DNA from: Halorubrum sp. CBA1229
Lineage (GTDB): Archaea > Halobacteriota > Halobacteria > Halobacteriales > Haloferacaceae
Direction: 5' to 3'
Assembly: GCF_003721435.2 (NCBI RefSeq)
Contig: NZ_CP054585.1
Span: 2,108,001 to 2,172,000 of the forward strand
Length of the DNA: 64,000 nucleotides
Position 1 is the stretch's first letter. Every line of letters begins with the position of its first letter. The position numbers and the translations under genes were made by a program. The notes below the pieces were generated by a model. The model worked only from the letters and a program-made list of their open reading frames with translations. It had not been told where the DNA came from and did not search any database. Shown here one piece after another: positions 16,355 through 24,247 of this stretch.

Positions 16355-16389
16355 GGCAACTGCCTCGCGTTTAGCGCGGGGAGGATGCC
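16355..16389. repeat. two-part hairpin resembling an IS200/IS605 right end
   Basis: Inner stem CCTCGCG (16363-16369) and CGCGGGG (16375-16381) around loop TTTAG; outer stem GGCA (16355-16358) and TGCC (16386-16389). The string from the loop onward (GCGCGGGGAGGATG) is like the ends of haloarchaeal IS200/IS605/TnpB elements as I remember them. It overlaps the last codons and the stop of the minus-strand symporter gene. Confidence 0.5.
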
Positions 16390-17354
16390 GAGGGACCGCT
16401 CGCGGTCCGGTCGTCGCTCCACGTGAAGTAGCTCGCCAGCGCGGGGCCGCTGACGTTGTGCCAGACGCTGAACAGCGCGGGGATAAGCGCGGCCGCCGGG
16501 TCGAACAGCGACGCCGCGAGCGCCACCGCGAGCCCGCTGTTCTGGAGACCGACCTCGAACGTGGTCGTCCGCACGCGGTCCTCGGACATGCCGAACGCGC
16601 GGCCGACGCCGTAGCCCGCGCCGAGACCGATGCCGTTGTGGAGGACGACCGCGGCCAGCACGAGCGCGCCCGCGGTGAGGATGTTGTCGACGTTCGCGCC
16701 GACGACGCCCGCGACGATGGCGACGATGGCGACGACGCTAATCACGGGGAAAACGTCGACGCCGACCGCCGCGGCCTTCGGCGAATAGCGGTCGAGGGCG
16801 TACCGAATCCCGAACCCGAGCACGACCGGGATGATGACGATCTGGACGATGCTCGTGAACATCTCCATGAACGTCACGTCGACGGCTTCCCCGAGGATGA
16901 ACAGCGTCCACGCGGGCATCACGACGGGTGCCGCGAGCGTCGTCACCGTCGTGATGGCGACGGAGAGCGCGACGTCGCCGCGGCCGAGGTACGTCATCAC
17001 GTTCGACGCCGTGCCGCCGGGCGCCGCGCCGACGAGGATGAGTCCGACCCCGATCGCGTCCGGCAGGTCGAAGAGGAGGTAGAGCGCGTACGCCGCCAGC
17101 GGCATCACGAGCCACTGCGTGATCGCGCCGATGCCGACGTCGACGGGGCGCTCGACGAGCCGCTGGAAGTCCTCGGGCTGGAGGGTCAGCCCCATCCCGA
17201 GCATGATGATGCCGAGCAGGGGGTTGACGTAGTCCAGCACCGGGACGAACGCGGTCGGGTAGACGAGCGCGAGGCCCGCCGCCGCGATCACCCAGACGAC
17301 GAAGTACTTGCTCGCGACCTGTGCCGCCCGCGAAATTCCGCCCGTAACGCTCAT
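16371..17354 (-). CDS. bile acid:sodium symporter (BASS) family transporter
   Basis: A 327-residue, roughly ten-helix membrane protein. The BASS landmarks are LLGIIMLGMGLTLQPEDFQRL, the VGAAPGGTASNVMTYLGRGDVALSV unwound-helix Na+ site, and the crossover FEVGLQNSGLAVALA. Relatives move pyruvate, pantothenate, bile acids or other organic anions with Na+. ATG 17354 (MSVTGGIS) is used; longer in-frame starts add a non-family, Arg-rich leader. The final residues (SASSPR) and the stop are encoded within the hairpin at 16355-16389, so the native C-terminus may have been replaced. Confidence 0.9.
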   Translation of the reverse strand: MSVTGGISRAAQVASKYFVVWVIAAAGLALVYPTAFVPVLDYVNPLLGIIMLGMGLTLQPEDFQRLVERPVDVGIGAITQWLVMPLAAYALYLLFDLPDAIGVGLILVGAAPGGTASNVMTYLGRGDVALSVAITTVTTLAAPVVMPAWTLFILGEAVDVTFMEMFTSIVQIVIIPVVLGFGIRYALDRYSPKAAAVGVDVFPVISVVAIVAIVAGVVGANVDNILTAGALVLAAVVLHNGIGLGAGYGVGRAFGMSEDRVRTTTFEVGLQNSGLAVALAASLFDPAAALIPALFSVWHNVSGPALASYFTWSDDRTASGPSASSPR

Positions 17355-17454
17355 ACGGTTACCGCGACAGTCCGCGGAAAGAAAGCTTCCCTTACTGGCA
17401 GAATTGCGGGACGCCTCCCGCCTCGGTGTGACCAACGGAATCGCTGGGGCCAAA

Positions 17455-17754
17455 CTAGTCTACCAGATCGAGATCGCCGCGGCGCTCCCGATGCATGATG
17501 CCGGTGAACAGCCGAAGTTTCGAAACGAGCTCGGACTCGGTCTCGTGTGTCGCTACTCGCAAGTCCCATCGCACCTGTGCGGATCGTATCATCACGCTCG
17601 TCACGTCAGCTTCGTGCACGAAGATCAACCGGTCACCGTGGGTTTCCGAAAGCGCTTCGGGAACGCTTCCGGCTGCTTCTCCGACGCCGAAATTATGTCC
17701 GAGTCTCTGTGTCGACAGTCGCTGCGTCGCCGACTCAGGTGCGGAGGAGCTCAC
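17455..17754 (-). CDS. possible small coupled ORF of unknown function
   Basis: An open frame of up to 99 codons starting at a GTG (17754) that overlaps the end of the upstream lipoprotein gene (stop at 17735). The N-terminal 25 residues are not protein-like. From about residue 22 (GHNFGVGEAAGSVPEALSETHGDRLIFVHEADV...) the composition is ordinary haloarchaeal protein with a mixed helix/strand pattern, ending GDLDLVD. No family is recognised. It could be a short gene, a remnant of a longer one, or chance. No other gene fills 17355-17734. Confidence 0.3.
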   Translation of the reverse strand: MSSSAPESATQRLSTQRLGHNFGVGEAAGSVPEALSETHGDRLIFVHEADVTSVMIRSAQVRWDLRVATHETESELVSKLRLFTGIMHRERRGDLDLVD

Positions 17755-19024
17755 CAGCACGCCGGACGACAGGTGGTGCGGCGGCCGCGAGGCGGTTTGC
17801 GACGGCGTACTGCGCGTAGAGATCAGATCCGTCGGCGCCACTGGGGTTCTCGTCGGCGATCCTGTCGGCGTTCCGGATCGGGGTGTGAACGGAGCCGGCG
17901 AGGCGACGCGCGATGGGTTCCGGGGACGTACCGAGGAGCGCCCGGAGCCCGTCTACCGCAGCGGCCCGTTCGGCGGCGATCGGGTCCACCGACTCCGGCA
18001 CGCCGTACGCGCCGTCCGAGGCGGCGTTCTTCGCGTCAGTGACTGCGCGGTCCGCCGTCAACGCACCTAACGCGGGGATAACGGCGCCGACCTTGCGGCC
18101 GGCATCGCGGCGCTCGACGGCGTTCTGCGCGCTCGCCCACCGATTTTTCGACAGCTCCCTGAGTAGCTTTTCGCCGGGAGTGTTCGAGAGCTCCCGCTTG
18201 ATATCGCTCGTCAGCGCTTCCCAGTCGGGCCGCGTCGCGTGCGACGCGATGTCGTCGGTGAGCGTCGCCGCGACGCTCGCGAAGTGCGCTCCGTACTCAC
18301 GCGGGTCGTCAAGCGTCGATGCGTACCGCTTGTAGAGCCGGCGGGCGTCAGCGGCATACGCCCGCCCCCACTCGGCGTTCTGCGCGAGCTCGGCGACGTG
18401 CAAGACTGCGTTCTCGTACTCGCGGCGCGACTCCGGGTCGGTGAGTCTGACACCCGTATACCCCCAGTCGGTAATGCGGGCATGCTCGACGAACGCCGCC
18501 GTCGGGTCGTCCGGTGGACCGACGTGTGAGTAGTCGGTGAGGAACGACTCGGCGTCAGCGTGGTCCCGCTCTCGACGCGTGCTGACGTCTTCCGCGGTGA
18601 GTTCATCACGGAACGCGGCGAGGCCGGCATCGACGAACATAGCCTCCGAGCGCGGATGCGTGAGCCCCTCAAGCGCCTCACTCCGACTCTCTCCGGAGTC
18701 CTCCGGGGAGAGCGCCGATCGCGCGGACTCGCGTTCGCGGGCGAGCTCGTCTCGGACGACGGCATTCGGGATCTGCGAGAGATCCGTCCCGTCGAGGAGC
18801 AAGCGGATGCGGTCGCGTGCACTCGTGAGGTGTGCATCCGTCGGCTGAACCGGTGTCGCCGGAGGTACTCGCGGGATAGCGCCCGGCAGCGCGGCGATGG
18901 CCGACTCGTCGTACTCGACGGTCGTCTCGCCCGACAGCGGAGTAAGACCGTTACACCCCGAAAGCGTGCCCGTGAGCGCGGTGCCGACGCCAGCGAGCAC
19001 CGAGCGACGAGTCTCCCGACTCAT
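17735..19024 (-). CDS. twin-arginine lipoprotein of unknown function
   Basis: A 429-residue exported protein. The signal is TRRSVLAGVGTALTGTLSGC, with the lipobox Cys at about residue 24. The mature part is largely helical and acidic with no Cys. Repeated short motifs around Arg/Glu-rich helices (DELARERESARSAL, DARRLYKRYASTLDD) and an Ala-rich C-terminal helical bundle are visible. It is translated directly after the 19021-19644 lipoprotein (four-base overlap), so the two probably form one cell-surface complex. No enzyme motif was found. Confidence 0.75.
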   Translation of the reverse strand: MSRETRRSVLAGVGTALTGTLSGCNGLTPLSGETTVEYDESAIAALPGAIPRVPPATPVQPTDAHLTSARDRIRLLLDGTDLSQIPNAVVRDELARERESARSALSPEDSGESRSEALEGLTHPRSEAMFVDAGLAAFRDELTAEDVSTRRERDHADAESFLTDYSHVGPPDDPTAAFVEHARITDWGYTGVRLTDPESRREYENAVLHVAELAQNAEWGRAYAADARRLYKRYASTLDDPREYGAHFASVAATLTDDIASHATRPDWEALTSDIKRELSNTPGEKLLRELSKNRWASAQNAVERRDAGRKVGAVIPALGALTADRAVTDAKNAASDGAYGVPESVDPIAAERAAAVDGLRALLGTSPEPIARRLAGSVHTPIRNADRIADENPSGADGSDLYAQYAVANRLAAAAPPVVRRAGELLRT

Positions 19025-19644
19025 GCCGGCTCACTCTCGTTGTACCGCGACGGGATCCGGCCACAGCTCCCACCGGTACCGATGGAGAGCCCGCTATACT
19101 CGTCGTCAGGAAACGGAAGTCGAACGGCGGCCGCGACGTGACCCCAGGCGTCGCGCTCGCAGTCAACCTCGGCGTCGCGGATCACGTGACAGAACTGAAC
19201 GTCGGGGCTGCCGTCATCGTCTCTGGCGACGTAGTTCAACTGCAGTGTGTAGCAGTCACGAACGCGGGTCTGGTAGAGGAGGACCGATTCGCTCGCGTAC
19301 GCTGTCTCCGAAATAAGGCGGCGGACGGCGGCGACGTTCGTGGCGTCGCCGGCAAACGCAACTGCCTCACTCCCGCTCTCGCTCCCAATAACGTGCGAAG
19401 TGAGCGGGTCAGACGCGGTGTCGTCGGCACTCTCGTCGGTATCGGTGGACTCACGCGGAGCGACGATCGGCGGCCGGTCGCTCGTTGAACGCGTCATGAC
19501 GGCCGCGTGGTCGGTGACGATCGTCCCATCAGCTGGCGGTGATTGACGGCTTTCGGACCCGCTACAACCGGCGACCGACGCGGCGAGCCCGCTGCCGATA
19601 CCGGCGAGAACGGCACGCCGAGACGGGGTGGAGGGCGAAAACAT
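19021..19644 (-). CDS. twin-arginine lipoprotein of unknown function
   Basis: A 207-residue exported protein with a classical signal SRRAVLAGIGSGLAASVAGC (lipobox Cys about residue 27), then a Ser/Thr/Asp tether to about residue 80 and a compact C-terminal domain of about 125 residues. That domain has three Cys (DCYTLQL, QFCHVI, DCERD) plus a fourth in GGSCGRIP, so disulphides are possible outside the cell. It is first in a two-gene unit with the 429-residue lipoprotein. No family is recognised. Confidence 0.75.
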   Translation of the reverse strand: MFSPSTPSRRAVLAGIGSGLAASVAGCSGSESRQSPPADGTIVTDHAAVMTRSTSDRPPIVAPRESTDTDESADDTASDPLTSHVIGSESGSEAVAFAGDATNVAAVRRLISETAYASESVLLYQTRVRDCYTLQLNYVARDDDGSPDVQFCHVIRDAEVDCERDAWGHVAAAVRLPFPDDEYSGLSIGTGGSCGRIPSRYNESEPA

Positions 19645-19889
19645 CGAGAATCGCTATACAACCAGACCGACAAGAAACCGACGGTCCACCGACCGGCGCT
19701 CCTCGTCGTTCCTCGATCAGACCAACACGGAACTGCTCTGGGTAGACGTTACAGCGCCCCTAACCCTCGCCCACGGGATCAAACCCCGCGTACCGACCGA
19801 GCCTTGTGAGACCGGCTCTCAAGCTTAACCAGCTCTTTGTGTTTTAGTAGTCTCTTTAACAAACCCTGGTGTAGGCTGACCCGAGAACG

Positions 19890-20078
19890 ATGTACCTGCT
19901 GGAAACCATCTACCCGCTCGCGATAGCCACCGCGAACCTGGCTCTAGGCTGGGTCCTCTACCGCTTCTCTGAACCGGTGGTCGGCGGCCTGCTCGTCATA
20001 CTCGGGTTGTTCGTCATACTCACGCTGATCGGAAGTACGCTCAGCAGACACCGACCACTACTCCGAGAACCGACGTGA
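19890..20078 (+). CDS. small two-helix membrane protein
   Basis: A 62-residue protein of two hydrophobic helices, residues 5-25 (ETIYPLAIATANLALGWVLY) and 31-52 (VVGGLLVILGLFVILTLIG), joined by a short charged turn and followed by a basic tail. The composition is strongly membrane-like. The region 19645-19889 upstream is AT-rich enough for a promoter (TTTAACAAA near 19853) but I see no other gene in it. The role is unknown. Confidence 0.5.
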   Translation: MYLLETIYPLAIATANLALGWVLYRFSEPVVGGLLVILGLFVILTLIGSTLSRHRPLLREPT

Positions 20079-20232
20079 TTTTCTCCGAACTGTCGTCGTG
20101 ACTCCCGACTCAGGATCCAACAAGGACCCCGCATAGCTCACGAGCGGATCGCCCAGCAAAGCGGCACGTGAGCAGCCGTGTCGACATCCGATTCCGGCTC
20201 TGTCGAAAGCTGAGAGATATCTCAACTCCAAC

Positions 20233-20426
20233 CGGTCGCTAGCCCGCTCGACGGCCGTACCACGCGGCACTCGTTCAGGCGGTCAGTCGAGCCCCGATCA
20301 GTCCAGATTCAGCCGCACGTCACCCATCTGCTTCCCGCGGGCGACGAGCGTGGTGCCGTACTCGGTGCGTGTTCGACTCCACGCCGCGAGCGCGTCGTCG
20401 ACCGATCCGTGGCTCGCAAGCGCGTC
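20233..20426. repeat. inverted partner of the duplicated monooxygenase 3' end
   Basis: Read on the minus strand, this stretch (last 40 or so codons of the monooxygenase plus about 65 bases beyond its stop) aligns over about 195 bases with 4295-4491 read on the plus strand, with few mismatches. The two copies face each other across about 15.7 kb that holds the hydantoinase/liv block. They are long enough to support recombination that would invert the interval. Confidence 0.85.
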
Positions 20427-21440
20427 GACGAGCGCGGTCGCATCGCCGGCCGCCTTCGCCGTCCCGGCCGCCGTGTGCGGGCGGGCAACGAACGCGCCGT
20501 CACCGAGCAGACACGCCCGATCCGTGACCATCTTCGGTACCGTCAGGTCGTAAATCGCCTGCACGAAGAGATCCGGCGTCTCGTTGACCAGGGTCTCGAA
20601 CACGGGCGGGAGCGTCGCTGCGCGCTCGCGCTGTCGGTGGCGAATCGGATCGCGCAACCGACCCGGTGGCACGGAGAACCGTCGTTCGGTATCGCTCGTG
20701 TCCGTGAATATCGCGCGCCGGTCCCGCCCGTCGAACGTGTCGTACCACACCCAGTTGAGCCGACGCGACCCCGGTGCCGTCTCGCCGTCCGGGCCCGGAA
20801 TAAAGTACGCGAGAACGAGCTGATCGGCCCCCTGGTAGAACGTGAACGTCTCGTCGAACGTCTCGACACACGCGGCCGGGAGGCCCGCTTCGTCGACGAC
20901 GCCACGCCACGCGACGTAGGACGCGAACTCCGGTTCCACGCTGGGATGTAGCTGCGCACGCGTCGTCGACTGACCGCCCTCCGCGGCGACCACTACGTCC
21001 GCCGTCCGTTCCGTCCCGTCATCGATCGTGACGGTCGCCGTCTCGGGCGTCACGCCTGTGACCGCTGTCCCCGTCCGGTACCGCTCGTCGGGGAAGGCGT
21101 CGCGGAGCTGTCGATAGAGCGCGTCCCACGACGTGAACACCATCGTCTCGGACACGGCGCGCTCGACGTCCCCGCTCTCCGTGAGAAACCGGCGCTCGTG
21201 AGACCGCGTCGTGATAGCCTCGGGGTCAACGATGCCGTGGTCGCTGAGAAACCGGCGGATGTTCTGTTGGGCGACGATCCCGCCGCCGCGGCTTTTGAGC
21301 GCCCCTGCCGACCGTTCGTAGATCGTCGGATAGTGGCCCGACCGCGCGAGCGAAATCCCCGTAAAGAGCCCGCCCATCGATCCGCCGGAGATGAGCACAT
21401 CGAGACCGGAAACGGACTGATGAGACTGGTCTTGAGACAC
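20298..21440 (-). CDS. FAD-dependent monooxygenase (UbiH/dihydroxypyridine hydroxylase type)
   Basis: A 380-residue group A flavoprotein monooxygenase. The FAD/ADP loop is VLISGGSMGGLFTGISLARSG (about 14-34), followed by the strand YERS. A DG-like motif is DVVVAAEGGQST (about 150-160), and the GD motif is ACLLGDGAFVARPHTAAGTAKAAGDA (about 310-335). The overall pattern is closest to 2,6-dihydroxypyridine/6-hydroxynicotinate and HpxO-type ring hydroxylases, which would fit the catabolism of N-heterocycles near a hydantoinase. The exact substrate is inference. A truncated inverted copy of its end is at 4296-4424. Confidence 0.88.
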   Translation of the reverse strand: MSQDQSHQSVSGLDVLISGGSMGGLFTGISLARSGHYPTIYERSAGALKSRGGGIVAQQNIRRFLSDHGIVDPEAITTRSHERRFLTESGDVERAVSETMVFTSWDALYRQLRDAFPDERYRTGTAVTGVTPETATVTIDDGTERTADVVVAAEGGQSTTRAQLHPSVEPEFASYVAWRGVVDEAGLPAACVETFDETFTFYQGADQLVLAYFIPGPDGETAPGSRRLNWVWYDTFDGRDRRAIFTDTSDTERRFSVPPGRLRDPIRHRQRERAATLPPVFETLVNETPDLFVQAIYDLTVPKMVTDRACLLGDGAFVARPHTAAGTAKAAGDATALVDALASHGSVDDALAAWSRTRTEYGTTLVARGKQMGDVRLNLD

Positions 21441-21898
21441 ACCGGTCCGTTACCGCGTGACAGGTGAAAGCCTACGGGTCGATCGATGCCGCGCGGCTTC
21501 TCGCGGCGGTTGCCGCTTCACCACATTCGCGGTGTCTAGGCCCTCCCGCGATCGGGTGTCGGAAACTCCTCGGCGATACCAACATCGTGTCCGGCGGCGT
21601 ACCCGTTCAACTTGGCCGCGATCGGCGACTCGCGCAACTCGTCGTCGCCGTATCCCGCTTTCAAACGCGTCCATGAACGAGGAGACGGACGAGTCACCGG
21701 GTTACCGTCCGGTGAGTTCGGTTGCCCTCGGGACACAGCGGTTACGGATCGGGAGCGTCGTCCGACGGCGTATGGCTATATACCGGTCTATAACGGTAGC
21801 AACTGCTACCGCTCGATAGTGCCACCACGGGAGTAGAACGTATCAGTACACTAACCTATTATAAACCTGTTTAATTGAGCTGTACCTGGAATCACCTG
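21441..21898. other. intergenic stretch with a possible decayed minus-strand gene
   Basis: No intact gene is supported here. On the minus strand, 21536-21682 reads MDAFESG, then after a one-base shift YGDDELRESPIAAKLNGYAAGHDVGI...EEFPTPDRGRA and a stop. This looks like real protein sequence with a frameshift near 21657, so it may be a remnant or a small protein. The last 60 bases hold the pstS promoter. The remainder (21690-21840) shows nothing I can name. Confidence 0.3.
21857..21865 (+). promoter_or_regulatory. TATA box of the pst operon
   Basis: TATTATAAA in an AT-rich stretch, 34-42 bases before the pstS ATG at 21899, would start transcription near 21888-21892. That favours ATG 21899 over the in-frame codon at 21875, which would lie upstream of the transcript. 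Phosphate-responsive control is expected from the genes but no defined P-box is claimed. Confidence 0.55.
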
Positions 21899-23074
21899 AT
21901 GTCACGTGCTTCGGGGCGTCAGGCGGACGCGGTATCACGCCGAAAGTATCTGCTCACGACGGCCGCCGTTGGGGCGGCCGGTCTCGCTGGGTGCAGCGGT
22001 ACCGGGGATAACGATAGCGACGGCGGCGACGGCAGCGACGGCGGCAGCGGGGGCGAGGAGGGGAACACGATGGACTCCGGCTCGTCGGCTCCGGCGACGG
22101 TGACGGCCGAGGGGTCGTCAACGGTGTACCCCATCTCGAACAAGGGGAGCTCCTACTGGAACTCGAACTCGCCGGCGAGCGACGGCGAGTACTGGGGAGC
22201 CAACGACGAGTCGTCGGTCGCCGGGTGGGACCAGATCGAGACCGACCAGAACATCGCCGACTACTTCGCCAGCCTGTACGGCTTCGAGCCGACCGGCGAG
22301 CGGTCGAATCCGCCGTTCGCGACCCGCGTCGCGCTGAGCCACTCGGGGACCGGCTGCGAGGCGGTCCGAGACGGGCTCGTCGACATCGGGAACTCCTCCG
22401 GGCCGATCACGGCCGAACTGGACATCAGCGAGGAGCAGCGCGACGAGAACTACGTCGACCACGTCGTCGGCCGCGACGGCCAGCCGGTGTTCGTCAGTCA
22501 GGCGATCTACGACGCCGGCGTCGAACAGCTCACCGGCGAGCAGATCCGCGGCATCTACCAGGGCGATATCACCAACTGGAGCGAGGTCGGCGGGCCCGAT
22601 CAGGAGATCTACGTGGTCGGCCGCGCCGAGGGCTCCGGGACGGACACCTCCTTCCGCCTGAACATGCTCGGCGACGCCGACGCCCCGATGGACGTCGACA
22701 CGCGCCTCGGGCAGAACCAGCAGGTCCAACAGGTCCTCCAAGACAACGACAACGCCATCGGCTACATGGCGCTGGCGTTCTCCGGGTCGGGGATCCAGGC
22801 GATCGCGATCGACTTCGAAGGCACCGTCTTCCGCCCGGACCCCGACGCCGAGAACACCATCTTCGACTCCGAGTACCCGCTGAACCGGGACCTGCACATG
22901 TACACTCGGATCAACGAGGAGACGCCCGAGGGGACGGACATGCGTGAGGCCGCGTTCCTCAACATGTTCCTGACTGAGTTCGGCCAGAAGACGTTCGTGG
23001 AGGACGTCAACTACATCACGCTGCCGACGTCCGACATCGAGGCCGAGCGCGAGAAGCTCCCCGATCAGGCCTAG
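21899..23074 (+). CDS. pstS: phosphate ABC transporter substrate-binding lipoprotein
   Basis: A 391-residue PstS. The twin-arginine signal SRRKYLLTTAAVGAAGLAGC ends in a lipobox Cys and is followed by an Asp/Gly/Ser tether. Phosphate-binding loops are visible: AEGSSTVYPIS, SHSGTGCEAV and GRAEGSGTDTSFR (the family SGT motif). It binds inorganic phosphate at the cell surface and passes it to PstC/PstA. It is the first gene of pstS-C-A-B-phoU. Confidence 0.95.
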   Translation: MSRASGRQADAVSRRKYLLTTAAVGAAGLAGCSGTGDNDSDGGDGSDGGSGGEEGNTMDSGSSAPATVTAEGSSTVYPISNKGSSYWNSNSPASDGEYWGANDESSVAGWDQIETDQNIADYFASLYGFEPTGERSNPPFATRVALSHSGTGCEAVRDGLVDIGNSSGPITAELDISEEQRDENYVDHVVGRDGQPVFVSQAIYDAGVEQLTGEQIRGIYQGDITNWSEVGGPDQEIYVVGRAEGSGTDTSFRLNMLGDADAPMDVDTRLGQNQQVQQVLQDNDNAIGYMALAFSGSGIQAIAIDFEGTVFRPDPDAENTIFDSEYPLNRDLHMYTRINEETPEGTDMREAAFLNMFLTEFGQKTFVEDVNYITLPTSDIEAEREKLPDQA

Positions 23075-23119
23075 GTCTGCGGTCGCGCAGACGCTCGCTT
23101 CGCGGCCCGACCCCATTAT

Positions 23120-24247
23120 ATGTCACTCACTACCCCTCAAACCGATTGGCGCGCGAGCATCGAGCGACGGCTGACGAGAACGCGGGAGTTCGTCGACGAT
23201 ACGGACCCGGAGGCGCTGGCGGTGGTCCTCGCCTCGATGGGGTCGCTACTCGCCGCGTTCGTCGGGTTCCTGCTGGCGTCGCCGTGGACCGCCGTTCCGC
23301 TCGGCGCGTTCCTGATCGCCACCGGCTACGGCTGGGCGCGCCACCAAGCGCTCGTCGCCCGCGCGGTCACGTTCGCGATGACGACGGTGACGCTCGTGAC
23401 GCTCGGGCTCATCGTCGCCTTCATTTTCGCCGAATCGATCCCGGCGTTTCAGTACGAGACGGCGAGCGTGTTCGGCGTCTCCGTGCCCGGACTCGGGATG
23501 TTCGCACAGGCGCGCTGGGACGCCGTCTCGGAGCCCGTGCGCTACTCGCTGCTCCCGATGATCCACGGGACGGTGATGGTGACGGCCATCGCGACGCTCG
23601 TGGCGGCCCCGCTCGGCGTCGCCGCGGCGCTGTTCATCGCCGAGATCGCACCGCCGCGGGTCCGCGAGCTCGTCAAGCCGGGCATCGAGATACTGGCGGG
23701 CATTCCCTCTATCGTCTACGGCTTCATCGGATTCACCGTCATCAACCCGTGGGCGAGCGGGGCGTTCGCGCTCAACGGCGGCTCGACGTACCTGTTCGTC
23801 GGGATGGTCGTCGGGCTAATGGCGTTACCGACCGTCGTCTCCGTGGCCGAGGACGCGCTGACGAGCGTCCCGGACGTGATGAAAAACGGGTCGCTCGCCT
23901 TGGGGGCGACCGACTGGCAGTCGATGACCTCGATCACGCTTCCCGCGGCCTTCTCGGGCGTGTCGGCGGCCGTCCTCCTCGGAGTCGGGCGGGCCATCGG
24001 CGAGACGATGGCCGCGACGGTGATGCTGGCCGGCATTCCGCGGATCAGCGAGCCGCTCGTGAACGTCTTTTACGGCTACGAGACGCTCACCTCGCTCATC
24101 GCCCGCGGCTACGGCAGCGCGAACGGCGTCCACGAGAGCGCGCTGTTCGCCGCCGGCGTCGTTCTGTTCGTGACCGTGCTGTGTCTGAGCGTCGGTTCGC
24201 AGTACATCGAGGCGCGGATGCGTCGCCGCCTCGGGGGTGTCGAATGA
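23120..24247 (+). CDS. pstC: phosphate ABC transporter permease PstC
   Basis: A 375-residue permease. A cytoplasmic leader of about 30 residues and two hydrophobic segments come before the conserved six-helix core. Core landmarks are [41 protein letters not shown], the EAA loop [26 protein letters not shown], and [18 protein letters not shown]. It pairs with PstA, whose start overlaps its stop by four bases. Confidence 0.95.
   Translation: MSLTTPQTDWRASIERRLTRTREFVDDTDPEALAVVLASMGSLLAAFVGFLLASPWTAVPLGAFLIATGYGWARHQALVARAVTFAMTTVTLVTLGLIVAFIFAESIPAFQYETASVFGVSVPGLGMFAQARWDAVSEPVRYSLLPMIHGTVMVTAIATLVAAPLGVAAALFIAEIAPPRVRELVKPGIEILAGIPSIVYGFIGFTVINPWASGAFALNGGSTYLFVGMVVGLMALPTVVSVAEDALTSVPDVMKNGSLALGATDWQSMTSITLPAAFSGVSAAVLLGVGRAIGETMAATVMLAGIPRISEPLVNVFYGYETLTSLIARGYGSANGVHESALFAAGVVLFVTVLCLSVGSQYIEARMRRRLGGVE

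Noticed and set aside
19770-19800. tRNA T-arm-like GGGATCAAACCCC, possible second attachment site for the tRNA-Glu
   Set aside because: It does not match the tRNA-Glu 3' end and lacks an acceptor strand or cloverleaf around it.
23146-24243. Long N-terminal extension of pstA in frame
   Set aside because: It overlaps pstC completely in another frame, is Arg-rich, and the ATG at 24244 is coupled to the pstC stop.
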